Source: Bacteroides gallinarum DSM 18171 = JCM 13658 (GTDB lineage: Bacteria > Bacteroidota > Bacteroidia > Bacteroidales > Bacteroidaceae). Taken from it: a DNA stretch of 64,000 nt. Shown piece after piece: positions 39,484 to 48,273 of the stretch. The DNA is taken from positions 62,001 through 126,000 of the forward strand of contig NZ_KB894115.1 of assembly GCF_000374365.1 (NCBI RefSeq), written 5' to 3'. How positions within the stretch are numbered: position 1 is the first letter of the stretch; each line of letters opens with the position of its first letter. Under the pieces are notes generated by a model. It saw only the letters and a program-made list of their open reading frames with translations. It did no database searches and had not been told where the DNA came from. Made by a program: the position numbers and the translations under genes.

Positions 39484-39549
39484 AACAATCTCCTTGTTTT
39501 TTCTCGTTGACATTATTGCTATCCGGATTGAACAAGGAGATTGTACTTT
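39484..39549 (+). terminator. Perfect 14-bp inverted repeat before the RND efflux operon
   Basis: acaatctccttgtt (39484-39497) and aacaaggagattgt (39530-39543) pair perfectly across a 32-base loop and are followed by acttttt. It ends about 33 bases before the adaptor start. It is either the terminator of the upstream operon or an attenuator/operator of the pump operon. Confidence 0.6.
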
Positions 39550-39581
39550 TTGAAACATAATAAATAGAAATAAATCCATAT

Positions 39582-40691
39582 ATGAAGATAAGAACAACAT
39601 TTCTTGGATTTTTAGGTTTGTCTTTATTGTCTTTTTCTTGTAAAGAGCAAGAGCAGGAAAGACTAAAATTCAAATCTGAAACATTAATTCTTAAAGAAAT
39701 GAATACGGATATTGAGCAAACGTATTCTGCAACTCTTACGGGGCAGCAAGATGTAGAAATTTATCCGCAAGTATCAGGAGTCATTTCAAAAATATGCGTA
39801 AAAGAAGGCCAACAAGTCAATATGGGTGAACTGCTGTTCATTATCGACCAACGGCCATACAAAGCTGCCTTACAACGTGCCGAAGCAAATACCGCTGCTG
39901 CAAAATCCCGGGTGGAAACGGCTGCGCTTACCTACAAGAGCAAACAGGCGCTTTATAAAGAAAATATCATATCGGAATATGAACTTACAACTGCTCATAA
40001 CGAACTTCTTGAAGCCCGTGCCGGACAAGCTCAGGCCGAAGCGGAAGAAGAAAGTGCTCGCAACAATCTTTCCTATACAGAGATATGCAGCCCGTCAAAT
40101 GGCGTGATAGGCACGCTTCCTTTCCGCACCGGAGCATTGGTCAGTCCGTCCATTACCATGCCACTGACCACCGTGTCGGACAACAACCGGATGTACGTGT
40201 ATTTTTCCATGACAGAAAATCAGATTCGTCCTTATATCCATGAATTCGGTTCGTTGGATTCCACCGTTTGCAACATGCCGGACATACGGTTACAGCTAAA
40301 TGACGGAACAATGTATGAAATGTCGGGGCGCATCGAGAGCATAAGCGGTATCATCAATCCCAAAACAGGCACTCTTTCTGTCCGGAGTGTATTTCCTAAC
40401 AGAAAGAAAGTGCTGTTTAGCGGAAGTCATGGAAACGTAATCATTTCCCATAAGTTGAAAAATGTACTGGTCATACCCCAGTCTGCCACTTACGAGTTAC
40501 AGGACAAAATTTTTGTTTATAAAGTGGAACATGGCAAAAGCGTATCCACTTCTGTCTCTGTGGAAAGACTGAATGACGGAAACAATTATATAGTCCGTTC
40601 CGGATTGGAACCGGGCGATACGATTGTAAAAGAAGGCGTCGGTGTCTTACGGGACGGAATAGAAATAAGCATAAAACAAACAACAAAGTAA
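39582..40691 (+). CDS. RND efflux periplasmic adaptor (membrane fusion protein)
   Basis: 369-residue lipoprotein-type adaptor (lipobox LSFSCKEQE). The lipoyl half-motif PQVSGVISKICVKEGQQVNMGE is split around the coiled-coil hairpin (about 95-150, alanine/glutamate-rich). The second half follows at YTEICSPSNGVIG, then beta-barrel and membrane-proximal domains. It bridges the inner-membrane pump and outer-membrane factor encoded next. It is first in a three-gene operon with a conspicuous hairpin upstream. No local TetR-type regulator is present. Confidence 0.95.
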   Translation: MKIRTTFLGFLGLSLLSFSCKEQEQERLKFKSETLILKEMNTDIEQTYSATLTGQQDVEIYPQVSGVISKICVKEGQQVNMGELLFIIDQRPYKAALQRAEANTAAAKSRVETAALTYKSKQALYKENIISEYELTTAHNELLEARAGQAQAEAEEESARNNLSYTEICSPSNGVIGTLPFRTGALVSPSITMPLTTVSDNNRMYVYFSMTENQIRPYIHEFGSLDSTVCNMPDIRLQLNDGTMYEMSGRIESISGIINPKTGTLSVRSVFPNRKKVLFSGSHGNVIISHKLKNVLVIPQSATYELQDKIFVYKVEHGKSVSTSVSVERLNDGNNYIVRSGLEPGDTIVKEGVGVLRDGIEISIKQTTK

Positions 40692-40703
40692 ACAAAAGGA
40701 TAT

Positions 40704-43700
40704 ATGAACCTCAGATATTTTATAGAACGCCCTGTATTATCTGTCATCATTTCGATGACTATCATATTGATGGGGGCAATCTCCATATTCACGCTACCTG
40801 TGGAACAATATCCGGATATTGCTCCACCAACCATCTCCGTGTTCACTTCTTACCCGGGAGCAAATGCGGAAACTGTGCAGAAGAGCGTAATTGTACCGTT
40901 GGAAGAAGCGATTAATGGTGTGGAAAACATGAACTACATTACTTCTACCGCATCGAATACCGGAGAGGTAATGATTAATGTGTTTTTTGCGCAGGGTACA
41001 GATGCGGATATGGCTGCCGTCAATGTACAAAACCGGGTATCTACCGCATTAGCATTGTTACCCGCCGAAGTCACCAAAATCGGAGTGCAGACGGTCAAAC
41101 AACAAAATGCACAATTAAAAAGCATTGCATTATACAGTCCCGACGGTTCTTATGACATGCAGTTCCTGAACAACTATATGAAAATAAATGTCGAGCCCCG
41201 CATCAAACGCATTGCCGGAGTGGGACAGATGCGACTGTTCGGTTCCAACTATAGTATGCGTATTTGGCTGAAACCGGACAAGATGTTGCAATACAAGTTG
41301 GTACCTTCGGATATTTCTGCTGCGCTGGCGGCACAGAATATCGAGGCTGCCACAGGAGCTTTCGGGGAGAACCACGCCAACGCTTTCCAATATACCATGA
41401 AATATCGCGGACGGTTCTCCACACCGGAAGAGTTCGGTAATATCGTCATCCGTTCCTTATCCAACGGGGATATTCTTCGTCTGAAAGACGTGGCGGACGT
41501 CCGGTTGGGAGATGAAGCCTACAACTATTCCACCAATGTAAACGGCCGTCCCGCCGCCATTGCCATGATTTACCAAACAGCGGGCTCGAATGCGGCGGAG
41601 ATCATCGGGGAGATAGACAAGACTATGGAGGAAATCGGCAAAGACCTGCCGAAAGGCACGGAGTTCGTCACGCTGATGGATACGAACGATTTCCTCTACG
41701 CTTCCATACGTGAAGTGATAAAGACGCTGCTGGAGGCAATCTTGCTGGTTGTCCTGGTCGTATATGTATTCTTGCAAGACATCCGTTCGACAGTGATTCC
41801 CACCATCGCCATTTTTGTGTCCGTTATCGGCACGTTCGCTTTCATGGCCGTTGCAGGTTTCTCGATCAACCTGCTGACATTGTTTGCGCTGGTCCTTGCC
41901 ATAGGTACGGTGGTGGATGATGCCATTGTCGTGGTGGAAGCGGTGCAGGCACGCTTTGATGCCGGTTACCGTTCATCATATATGGCTTCCAATCATGCCA
42001 TGAAAGGGATTGCCTCGGCCATTCTGACCTCGACGCTTATCTTTATGGCTGTGTTTATCCCGGTATCCATGATGGGAGGGACATCCGGTGAGTTCTATAA
42101 GCAGTTCGGATTGACAATGGCTGTCGCTGTCGGTATTTCAGCGATCAATGCCTTCACGCTCTCTCCGGCCCTTTGCGCTCTGATGCTACGCCCTTATCTG
42201 GACGAAAACGGCAAAGTGAAAGATAATTTTGCCGCGCGTTTTCGCAAGGCGTTCAACACCGCTTTCGGTGCCGTGACGCGCAAGTATATGCAGGGAGTCA
42301 TGTTCTTTATCAGAAAACGATGGTTGATGTGGGGGACGCTCGGGCTTTCTCTGACCCTACTGTTTTTTCTTGTACGGCACACAAAAACGGGACTGATACC
42401 GGATGAAGATACAGGCAGCCTGATGGTCAGCATGAATACCCAACCGGGAACATCCCTGTATCTCAACCACGAGGTTATGAAGGAAATTGACAAGCGTTTG
42501 CAACAGATACCCGAAATAGAATACAGTGCGGCAGTATCCGGTTACTCGTTTACAGGGGCAGGACCTTCCATGGGACTTTACCTGCTTTCACTCAAAAACT
42601 GGGATGAACGCAAGAAGGCAGGACAGTCGGCCAACGATGTAATCGGCAGGATATATGGCTTTGCACCGGAAATTCCGGATGCGCAAATATTTGCCATGGC
42701 CCCACCCATGATTGCCGGATATGGCATGGGCAACGGCTTTGAACTCTATTTGCAGGACAAAATGGGAACGAACATGGAGGAGTTCAAGAAAGTGGCGGAC
42801 AATTTCGTGGCGGCCTTGAACGAACGACCAGAAATAGAGACTGTGTATTCGGCTTTCGACACCGGCTATCCGCAGTATTGGGTGGATATTGATGCCGCCC
42901 AATGCGAACGCTCCGGCATTTCCCCAAACGAAATACTGGAAACCTTGTCGGGATACTACGGCGGTAACTACGTATCCAATTTCAACCGCTTCTCAAAGCT
43001 GTACCGGGTGATGATACAGGCCGACCCGGACTACCGCGTAACGCCGGAGTCTCTGAATCACTTATATGTAAGAGTCGGGGAAGAAATGGCTCCGTTGGGC
43101 AACTTCGTGAAACTGACAAAAACGTATGGACCGCAGGATCTGTCCCGCTTTAACCTCTACAACTCCATAGCCATTAACGGCACTCCGGCTAACGGATACA
43201 GTTCAGGAGAAGCCCTGCAAGCCATCCGGGAAACAGCGGACAAAGTGTTACCACAAAATTACGGTTATGAGTTCGGCGGCATTTCACGCGAGGAAAATAA
43301 AGCCAGCAACAATGTACCCATCATTTTCGGTATCTGTATGCTGCTGGTATATATGATTCTATGCGCCTTATACGAAAGTTTCCTTGTCCCGTTCGCCATT
43401 ATTCTGTCCGTGCCGGTCGGACTATCGGGAAGTTTCCTGTTTGCGCAGCTATTCGGGCTGGAGAACAATGTGTACATGCAGACAGGACTTATCATGCTGA
43501 TAGGTCTACTTGCCAAGACAGCCATCCTGCTGACGGAATATGCGCTGGAACGCCGTAAGGCTGGCATGTCATTGGTACAGGCGGCATATAGCGCGGCAAA
43601 AGTCCGCCTCCGTCCGATACTGATGACCGCATTGACAATGATATTCGGATTGATACCGCTGATATTCGCAAGCGGCGTCGGTGCAAACGGAAGCCACTCG

Positions 43701-43883
43701 CTGGCATCCGGGACTGTAGGAGGAATGCTTATAGGAACACTGGCGCTGCTCTTCCTTGTCCCGGCATTGTTTATCGCATTCCAGTATCTGCAAGAAAAAT
43801 TCAAGCCCATACAGGCAGACAAGGCTTCGGCGGACTGGAGCATCCAGGCTGAATTAGATGAAATAGAAAAGAAACAAGTATGA
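40704..43883 (+). CDS. RND family efflux pump, inner-membrane permease (HAE1/AcrB type)
   Basis: 1059 residues, full length for an AcrB-type pump. It begins MNLRYFIERPVLSVIIS and has twelve transmembrane helices split by two large periplasmic loops. The proton-relay Asp pair lies in TM4 (GTVVDDAIVVVEAV), and Phe/Gly-rich porter segments are present (EYSAAVSGYSFTGAGPS). It exports hydrophobic or amphipathic compounds by proton antiport with the adaptor and outer-membrane factor. The substrate is not predictable. It overlaps the next gene by 4 bases. Confidence 0.97.
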   Translation: MNLRYFIERPVLSVIISMTIILMGAISIFTLPVEQYPDIAPPTISVFTSYPGANAETVQKSVIVPLEEAINGVENMNYITSTASNTGEVMINVFFAQGTDADMAAVNVQNRVSTALALLPAEVTKIGVQTVKQQNAQLKSIALYSPDGSYDMQFLNNYMKINVEPRIKRIAGVGQMRLFGSNYSMRIWLKPDKMLQYKLVPSDISAALAAQNIEAATGAFGENHANAFQYTMKYRGRFSTPEEFGNIVIRSLSNGDILRLKDVADVRLGDEAYNYSTNVNGRPAAIAMIYQTAGSNAAEIIGEIDKTMEEIGKDLPKGTEFVTLMDTNDFLYASIREVIKTLLEAILLVVLVVYVFLQDIRSTVIPTIAIFVSVIGTFAFMAVAGFSINLLTLFALVLAIGTVVDDAIVVVEAVQARFDAGYRSSYMASNHAMKGIASAILTSTLIFMAVFIPVSMMGGTSGEFYKQFGLTMAVAVGISAINAFTLSPALCALMLRPYLDENGKVKDNFAARFRKAFNTAFGAVTRKYMQGVMFFIRKRWLMWGTLGLSLTLLFFLVRHTKTGLIPDEDTGSLMVSMNTQPGTSLYLNHEVMKEIDKRLQQIPEIEYSAAVSGYSFTGAGPSMGLYLLSLKNWDERKKAGQSANDVIGRIYGFAPEIPDAQIFAMAPPMIAGYGMGNGFELYLQDKMGTNMEEFKKVADNFVAALNERPEIETVYSAFDTGYPQYWVDIDAAQCERSGISPNEILETLSGYYGGNYVSNFNRFSKLYRVMIQADPDYRVTPESLNHLYVRVGEEMAPLGNFVKLTKTYGPQDLSRFNLYNSIAINGTPANGYSSGEALQAIRETADKVLPQNYGYEFGGISREENKASNNVPIIFGICMLLVYMILCALYESFLVPFAIILSVPVGLSGSFLFAQLFGLENNVYMQTGLIMLIGLLAKTAILLTEYALERRKAGMSLVQAAYSAAKVRLRPILMTALTMIFGLIPLIFASGVGANGSHSLASGTVGGMLIGTLALLFLVPALFIAFQYLQEKFKPIQADKASADWSIQAELDEIEKKQV

Positions 43884-45238
43884 AACGAACGATTATATTG
43901 ATTTCCGTAGTCTGCCTGTTGGCAGGTTGCGGAATATACAAGCCCTATTCCCGTCCCGTCGTGGACGTGGATAACCTGTACCGTGATACAACTGCCGTTG
44001 ATTCGACTTCATCAGGTACACTTTCATGGAAAGAACTCTTCACGGATACCCGGTTGCAGGAACTCATCATACAAGGACTTGAACAGAATACCGATTTACG
44101 TATCGCACGGCTGAAGGTGGAAGAAGCGGAAGCGGTACTGATGAATGCCCGGATATCCTACCTTCCGGCAGTTTCCGCAAACGCAAGCGGGACGATTTCC
44201 CGGTTTGACGGGAAAGAATTGCCCAAAACCTATAATTCAGGATTCTCAGCCGCTTGGGAACTTGATATATTCGGAAAAGTCACCAATGCCAGGAAAGGTG
44301 CCAAGGCTGCTCTGGAAGGCAGCCGGGCATACGCACAGGCTGTACAAACAAAACTGGTGGCTACCATCGCGGGGAGCTATTATACGCTTGCTATGCTCGA
44401 CAGGCAACTTCAAATCAGCCTCTCCACCCGAAAGAACTGGGAACGGACAATCACGGTATTGGAAGCGTTGAAACGTGCGGGGCAGACCAATGATGTGGCC
44501 GTTTTACAGGCTAAAGCCAGTCTCATGGCATTGGAAAGCACGATTCTCTCCATACAGGAAAACATCACGGAAACGGAAAACAGCCTTTCCACATTGCTTG
44601 CCATGCCTTGCAGGGGGATTCGACGCAGTATGCCGGTAAAGGATGATTTTCCAAAGAAATTCGCCATTGGAGTTCCGTTACATTTATTGTCGAACCGCCC
44701 GGATGTACGGCAGGCAGAGTACAACCTCATGCAATCGTTTTACGCCACAAATGCAGCGCGAGCCGCATTCTACCCCAATATTACCCTTTCGGGAAACGCC
44801 GGTTGGACGAACAGCGGCGGCGAGCTGCTTCTCAACCCCGGAAAATGGTTATTGAGCGCATTGGGTTCGCTGACGCAGCCACTGTTCAGCAAAGGTACGA
44901 ATATCGCTAATCTGAAAATAGCCAAAGCCCGACAGGAGGAAGCCCTACTGTCATTCCAACAAGCCATTCTTGATGCCGGAAAGGAGGTAAACGATGCACT
45001 GGCACAGTGGCAAACGGCAAACAGCCGGATAGAAACAAATACGGAACAAGTGGAAACGCTGACGCTGGCTGTACATAAGACGGAACTATTGATGAAACAC
45101 TCGTCTGTCAACTATCTGGAAGTCCTGACCGCACAGCAATCCCTACTGGACGCGGAACAGGCGTTGGTTGAAAGGCAGTTCGACAGAATACAAGGTATCA
45201 TTAACCTTTATCATGCACTGGGAGGAGGGGTACAATAA
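43880..45238 (+). CDS. TolC-family outer-membrane efflux factor
   Basis: 452-residue outer-membrane lipoprotein of the NodT/OprM type (lipobox LLAGCGIYKPY). Two repeats of the OEP helical-barrel fold are seen, with the typical ISYLPAVSANASGTISR and FYPNITLSGNAGWTNSGG strands and long alanine-rich helices ending QFDRIQGIINLYHALGGG. It forms the exit duct for the pump. The start overlaps the permease stop (ATGA), so translation is coupled. Confidence 0.96.
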   Translation: MKRTIILISVVCLLAGCGIYKPYSRPVVDVDNLYRDTTAVDSTSSGTLSWKELFTDTRLQELIIQGLEQNTDLRIARLKVEEAEAVLMNARISYLPAVSANASGTISRFDGKELPKTYNSGFSAAWELDIFGKVTNARKGAKAALEGSRAYAQAVQTKLVATIAGSYYTLAMLDRQLQISLSTRKNWERTITVLEALKRAGQTNDVAVLQAKASLMALESTILSIQENITETENSLSTLLAMPCRGIRRSMPVKDDFPKKFAIGVPLHLLSNRPDVRQAEYNLMQSFYATNAARAAFYPNITLSGNAGWTNSGGELLLNPGKWLLSALGSLTQPLFSKGTNIANLKIAKARQEEALLSFQQAILDAGKEVNDALAQWQTANSRIETNTEQVETLTLAVHKTELLMKHSSVNYLEVLTAQQSLLDAEQALVERQFDRIQGIINLYHALGGGVQ

Positions 45239-45244
45239 AACAGT

Positions 45245-45430
45245 ATGGAGCACAACTACAAAAACCGGATATCCGGTTATTTGGAAAAACATCGTTCTTG
45301 GGGACGTTCTAAAAAAATGTCTGACAGAAAAATACGGGAATACATCATAAATTTCGATATTAAGAATTCCACTGATGAGGATATCCGGAACTTCATGGCA
45401 TGGTTACAGGTGGAACTGCGCATAAGATAA
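45245..45430 (+). CDS. Small hypothetical protein (61 aa)
   Basis: 61 residues, MEHNYKNRISGYLEKHRSWG with a basic middle (RSKKMSDRKIREYI) and a hydrophobic/tryptophan end (FMAWLQVELRIR). No signal peptide or membrane segment. It starts 6 bases after the efflux factor. Composition looks protein-like, so it may be a real tail gene of the efflux operon. I do not recognise a family. Confidence 0.5.
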   Translation: MEHNYKNRISGYLEKHRSWGRSKKMSDRKIREYIINFDIKNSTDEDIRNFMAWLQVELRIR

Positions 45431-45433
45431 ATT

Positions 45434-45464
45434 AAAAGGCTGCCATAAAGGCACACCCTTTTTT
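45434..45464 (+). terminator. Imperfect hairpin with T-run after the efflux operon
   Basis: aaaaggctgcc-ataaa-ggcacaccctttttt can fold with aaaagg/cctttt and tgcc/ggca pairs and a mismatch between them. It ends in six T. It probably terminates the efflux operon. Confidence 0.45.
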
Positions 45465-45500
45465 CGGACACAACTTTTGTGATTAGGAAAAATAGTTGAT

Positions 45501-45662
45501 TGATAACGAGTTAGTAAATGACACAAGTACGGATTTATCCGTATAAACATTATTTCGCTAAGGAAACTACTCTTTTCATGTAGGTTTCTATGTAGGTTAA
45601 TTAATACCAATTGATTCCTACTAATGCGAATTAATAATAAGTCATTAACTAACTCGTTATCA
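45501..45662. repeat. 22-bp inverted repeat flanking 118 bp, next to an integrase
   Basis: Arms 45501-45522 and 45641-45662 match at 21 of 22 positions (core gataacgagttagt / actaactcgttatc). They bracket 118 bp of AT-rich DNA that contains a short direct repeat (atgtaggttt). The right arm ends 4 bases before the integrase start codon. The arrangement fits a recombination site (attachment-site arms or an invertible segment). A full Bacteroides promoter was not found inside it. Confidence 0.75.
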
Positions 45663-45666
45663 GTCT

Positions 45667-46944
45667 ATGTACACGATTAACATCAGGGGTAAGCAGAACC
45701 CGAAAGACACCAAGATGGTCAAGCTGGAGATAATTTTCTTCAAGACCGGTTACGCCCGTGTGCCGAAGGTTATAAACATCACAGGGCTATTAAAAGACTG
45801 GGATGTCAAGTCTCAGAGTTTCCGTGTAGGGAGTGCGGAGGCCACTACCAAGAACAAACTGCTTTTCGATTTGCGAACCAAATATCTGCATGTCGCCGAT
45901 ACCTGGGAGATGGAAGGCAGGAACTGGTCGCCCGTCCAGCTATCACATTGCTTCGATGAAATCAAGGCGGCCAAACCCGAGGTCAAAGTAAAGAGTGTCC
46001 AGCAGATGATCGATTATCTTGAAGAGACATTCAAAAACAAGAAACGCATCAAGAACGGTCAGATTGTCGACAGCACGACCAATGCTAAACGGTATGTCTA
46101 TCTCAAGCGTGAACTGCAGGCGTTTACAAAGGAAAAATATGAAAAAGCCTTTTCCTCTTATTTCTTTACGGATATTACAGAAGAGTTTCTTCTTGACTTT
46201 GCGTTTTGGCTTAAAGAAAGAGGTATCAGAAATGGCAACAAGGCCGGACTTACACACAAACTAAGGTTGCTCCGTGCCGTATGCAGGCAGGCAGAAAAGA
46301 AAGAGATGTACGGGGTGAATATGGATAACTTCCTCTGTCTCGGTGATGATATTAATTGGCCAGAAACCACTTCAAGAGCAGTTCCGGAAACAGTCATAGC
46401 TAAAATCGCAAATGTTGACCGTACCTTGTTTACGAAAAAAGAGCAGTTGCATCTTGATTTGTTCCTGTTCAGCTACTATACCGGAGGTATGGCGAATGTC
46501 GATGTATGTAACCTGACATGGGATTTGGTCCAGGAAGACCGCATCGTCTATGAACGTATCAAGTTTCCCAAAACAGCCAAACCGGAATTACTCAGTAAAG
46601 CAAAAGCCATCATGAATAAATACCGTGGGCAAAGTTATGGAAATTATGTATTTCCTGTTTTTACTCATAAACACACGACCACTTCCAAGAAGACTACACG
46701 TGTCAAGCAAATTTCCACACGCCTTTCACAAACCTTGACGAAAGCATGCAAGATGCTGCGCATTAAAGAAAACATCACATGGTATTCCGCCCGTGGCTCT
46801 TTCATATCGAAGATGGTAGATGCCGGTAATAATCCGTATGTGGTTGCAGAGATGGCTGGTAACAGCCCATTGACCATCTATAAGCATTACTACAAGAATA
46901 CAAAGCGGGAAGAAATCAAGCGGCAGATGGAAGAAATGTTCTGA
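45667..46944 (+). CDS. Divergent tyrosine recombinase/integrase
   Basis: 425 residues: an arm-binding N-terminal domain (about 1-85), a SAM-like core-binding domain (about 115-230) and a catalytic domain. The nucleophile Tyr lies in IYKHYYK, and an Arg is kept in WYSARGSFIS. However, the first catalytic Arg position reads YTGGMANVD (Gly), the first His is replaced (YSARG), and the later His is Asn (AGNSPLTIY). This pattern occurs in Bacteroides mobile-element integrases; IntDOT also lacks the first Arg. The ATG at 45667 directly abuts an inverted repeat, and no earlier in-frame ATG exists. Confidence 0.9.
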   Translation: MYTINIRGKQNPKDTKMVKLEIIFFKTGYARVPKVINITGLLKDWDVKSQSFRVGSAEATTKNKLLFDLRTKYLHVADTWEMEGRNWSPVQLSHCFDEIKAAKPEVKVKSVQQMIDYLEETFKNKKRIKNGQIVDSTTNAKRYVYLKRELQAFTKEKYEKAFSSYFFTDITEEFLLDFAFWLKERGIRNGNKAGLTHKLRLLRAVCRQAEKKEMYGVNMDNFLCLGDDINWPETTSRAVPETVIAKIANVDRTLFTKKEQLHLDLFLFSYYTGGMANVDVCNLTWDLVQEDRIVYERIKFPKTAKPELLSKAKAIMNKYRGQSYGNYVFPVFTHKHTTTSKKTTRVKQISTRLSQTLTKACKMLRIKENITWYSARGSFISKMVDAGNNPYVVAEMAGNSPLTIYKHYYKNTKREEIKRQMEEMF

Positions 46945-47088
46945 CCAGACATATCCATAAAGTTGTAAACACCTTGACAATTTCTCTGATGGATAAATCA
47001 TACGGTGTAATGGCTGTTAAAAGTCATTGATTACCAATGTGATATTTGCAATATTGACAAAATCGCTCTTATTCTCGATTATTTTCAT

Positions 47089-47096
47089 TACCTTTG
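47089..47096 (+). promoter_or_regulatory. Putative -7 element for the histone H1-like gene
   Basis: TACCTTTG, an exact TAnnTTTG match, 26 bases before the start codon. Confidence 0.5.
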
Positions 47097-47122
47097 TGGT
47101 CAATAACTTAAATAGAATTTAT

Positions 47123-47299
47123 ATGAAAGAATTGGTTTCAAAAATACAGGAAGTATATGCTACATTCTCCACGGATGCGGCACTTCAGATTGAAAAAGGC
47201 AACAAGGCCGCAGGGACCCGTGCCCGTAAGACCTCGTTGGAACTGGAAAAACTGATGAAAGAGTTTCGTAAGCTTTCCTTGGAAGAGTCTAAAAAATAA
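47123..47299 (+). CDS. Histone H1-like protein
   Basis: 58 residues, MKELVSKIQEVYATFSTDAALQ... then KGNKAAGTRARKTSLELEKL, matching the small histone-H1-like family of Bacteroides nucleoid proteins. The longer open frame back to 47027 adds a hydrophobic stretch that is not part of the family, so the ATG at 47123 is chosen. It is preceded by a -7 element. Carriage on the mobile region suggests it helps organise or silence element DNA. Confidence 0.85.
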   Translation: MKELVSKIQEVYATFSTDAALQIEKGNKAAGTRARKTSLELEKLMKEFRKLSLEESKK

Positions 47300-47412
47300 C
47301 CTTTACACGTCCGGTCGTTATCACATAATGGCCGGTTCTTCTGCAGATGCGGCATAAAAACCATATTGGCAGAACGACATAATAAAATACGGAAAGCGTT
47401 AGCTTTTGTCAT

Positions 47413-47519
47413 GCACCGAAATCTGGTAAATTTCACTTATCCGCAGGACAAACAGTTTTCGCCTATGCTTTTGCGTGGGCTTAACTTGTTTGCGGATAGG
47501 TTTACCAGAACCTCGGTGC
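47413..47519 (+). ncRNA. Candidate structured RNA between histone-like gene and next ORF
   Basis: Outer arms 47413-47430 (gcaccgaaatctggtaaa) and 47501-47519 (tttaccagaacctcggtgc) pair apart from a small internal bulge. An inner stem, tatccgca (47438-47445) with tgcggata (47491-47498), pairs perfectly. The two nested stems enclose a 45-base loop. No protein-like frame explains it. It may be an RNA gene or a leader of the ORF at 47596. Confidence 0.5.
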
Positions 47520-47595
47520 TACGGGTTATGTCCCACGCTTTTTGGTCTTGGTACATTGAATGCTTGACGGGACTCAAGCCAAATACGGAGATATT

Positions 47596-47832
47596 ATGAA
47601 CGACATGAATCTGATGGATGAACTTTTGAAAATTCCTGCTGATGCAACTGCCGCCACCGTACAAGGCATAGAAATGCTGCTTATCGATGAAAACAAGGCG
47701 GGGGCTTTATTGGAGTCGGATCCTAATGACAACACCATCCACGAATGCCTTTTAAGCAACGGCCGTTTCCTGTTCCAATCGGACAATACCAACCTCGTTG
47801 CCCTGTATAAAGTAACAGGAGCATCTGAATAA
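47596..47832 (+). CDS. Hypothetical protein (78 aa)
   Basis: 78 residues starting MNDMNLMDELLKIPADATAA, with an upstream ggagata ribosome-binding site. It is acidic and soluble, without signal peptide or recognised domain. The longer frame from 47560 lacks a good start site. It lies just after the structured-RNA candidate and converges with an HU gene across a perfect hairpin. Function unknown. Confidence 0.65.
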   Translation: MNDMNLMDELLKIPADATAATVQGIEMLLIDENKAGALLESDPNDNTIHECLLSNGRFLFQSDNTNLVALYKVTGASE

Positions 47833-47842
47833 CGCTCCTGTT
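47814..47842. terminator. Convergent hairpin terminator
   Basis: Perfect 9-bp inverted repeat aacaggagc / gctcctgtt, 11-base loop, overlapping the end of the 78-aa ORF and lying before the convergent HU gene. Confidence 0.65.
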
Positions 47843-47855
47843 GCATATAATCACC

Positions 47856-48137
47856 TTATTTGTCTGATTTCATCCTTCCTGCAAAGGCTTTTGACGGTTT
47901 GAATGCCGGGATATTGTGGGCAGGCACTATTATCGTGGTATTCCTGCTTATGTTGCGTGCTGTCTTTTCCGCACGGTGTTTGATGATAAAAGAACCGAAG
48001 CCGCGAAGATAAACCTCCTCGCCGTTTATCATGGAAGACTTTACGCTATCCATGAATCCTTCGACAACTTGTAACACGACCTGCTTCTCCAGACCGGTCT
48101 GCGTTGCTATTTCCCTGACGATATCCGCTTTTGTCAT
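47856..48137 (-). CDS. HU family DNA-binding protein
   Basis: 93 residues, the canonical HU/IHF length. MTKADIVREIATQTGLEKQV forms the N-terminal helices. The beta arm contains VYLRGFGSFIIKHRAEKTARN and the intercalating Pro region NIPAFKPSKAF. It bends and packs DNA and often assists recombination by tyrosine recombinases, so its position beside the integrase is meaningful. It has a -7 element upstream and faces left. Confidence 0.94.
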   Translation of the reverse strand: MTKADIVREIATQTGLEKQVVLQVVEGFMDSVKSSMINGEEVYLRGFGSFIIKHRAEKTARNISRNTTIIVPAHNIPAFKPSKAFAGRMKSDK

Positions 48138-48171
48138 ATTAACTCTTGATTAAATACTGTCAATCCGTTCA

Positions 48172-48179
48172 CAAAGATA
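48172..48179 (-). promoter_or_regulatory. Putative -7 element of the HU gene
   Basis: Minus strand TATCTTTG, an exact consensus match, 34 bases before the HU start. A caaa at 48208-48211 is further than the usual -33 spacing. Confidence 0.5.
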
Positions 48180-48250
48180 CATCATTTCCTGAAATATCCT
48201 CCTTTTACAAACACATATAATAAACATTAGCCGGCGTCCGTCTCTACTCT

Positions 48251-48271
48251 TTCGATACAAATAGTATCGAA
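48251..48271. promoter_or_regulatory. 8-bp dyad covering the start region of the DUF5675 gene
   Basis: ttcgatac-aaata-gtatcgaa is a perfect 8-bp inverted repeat with a 5-base loop, ending two bases before the ATG at 48274. It could be an operator or an mRNA hairpin hiding the ribosome-binding site. Confidence 0.5.
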
Positions 48272-48273
48272 GT

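Noticed and set aside
45245..45667. tRNA gene as integration target next to the integrase
   Set aside because: No cloverleaf-like arms with a conserved T-loop were seen; the symmetry here is explained by the 22-bp inverted repeat.
47366..47599. 77-residue frame over the structured-RNA candidate
   Set aside because: The region is explained by nested stems, and the translation has no family pattern or start signal.
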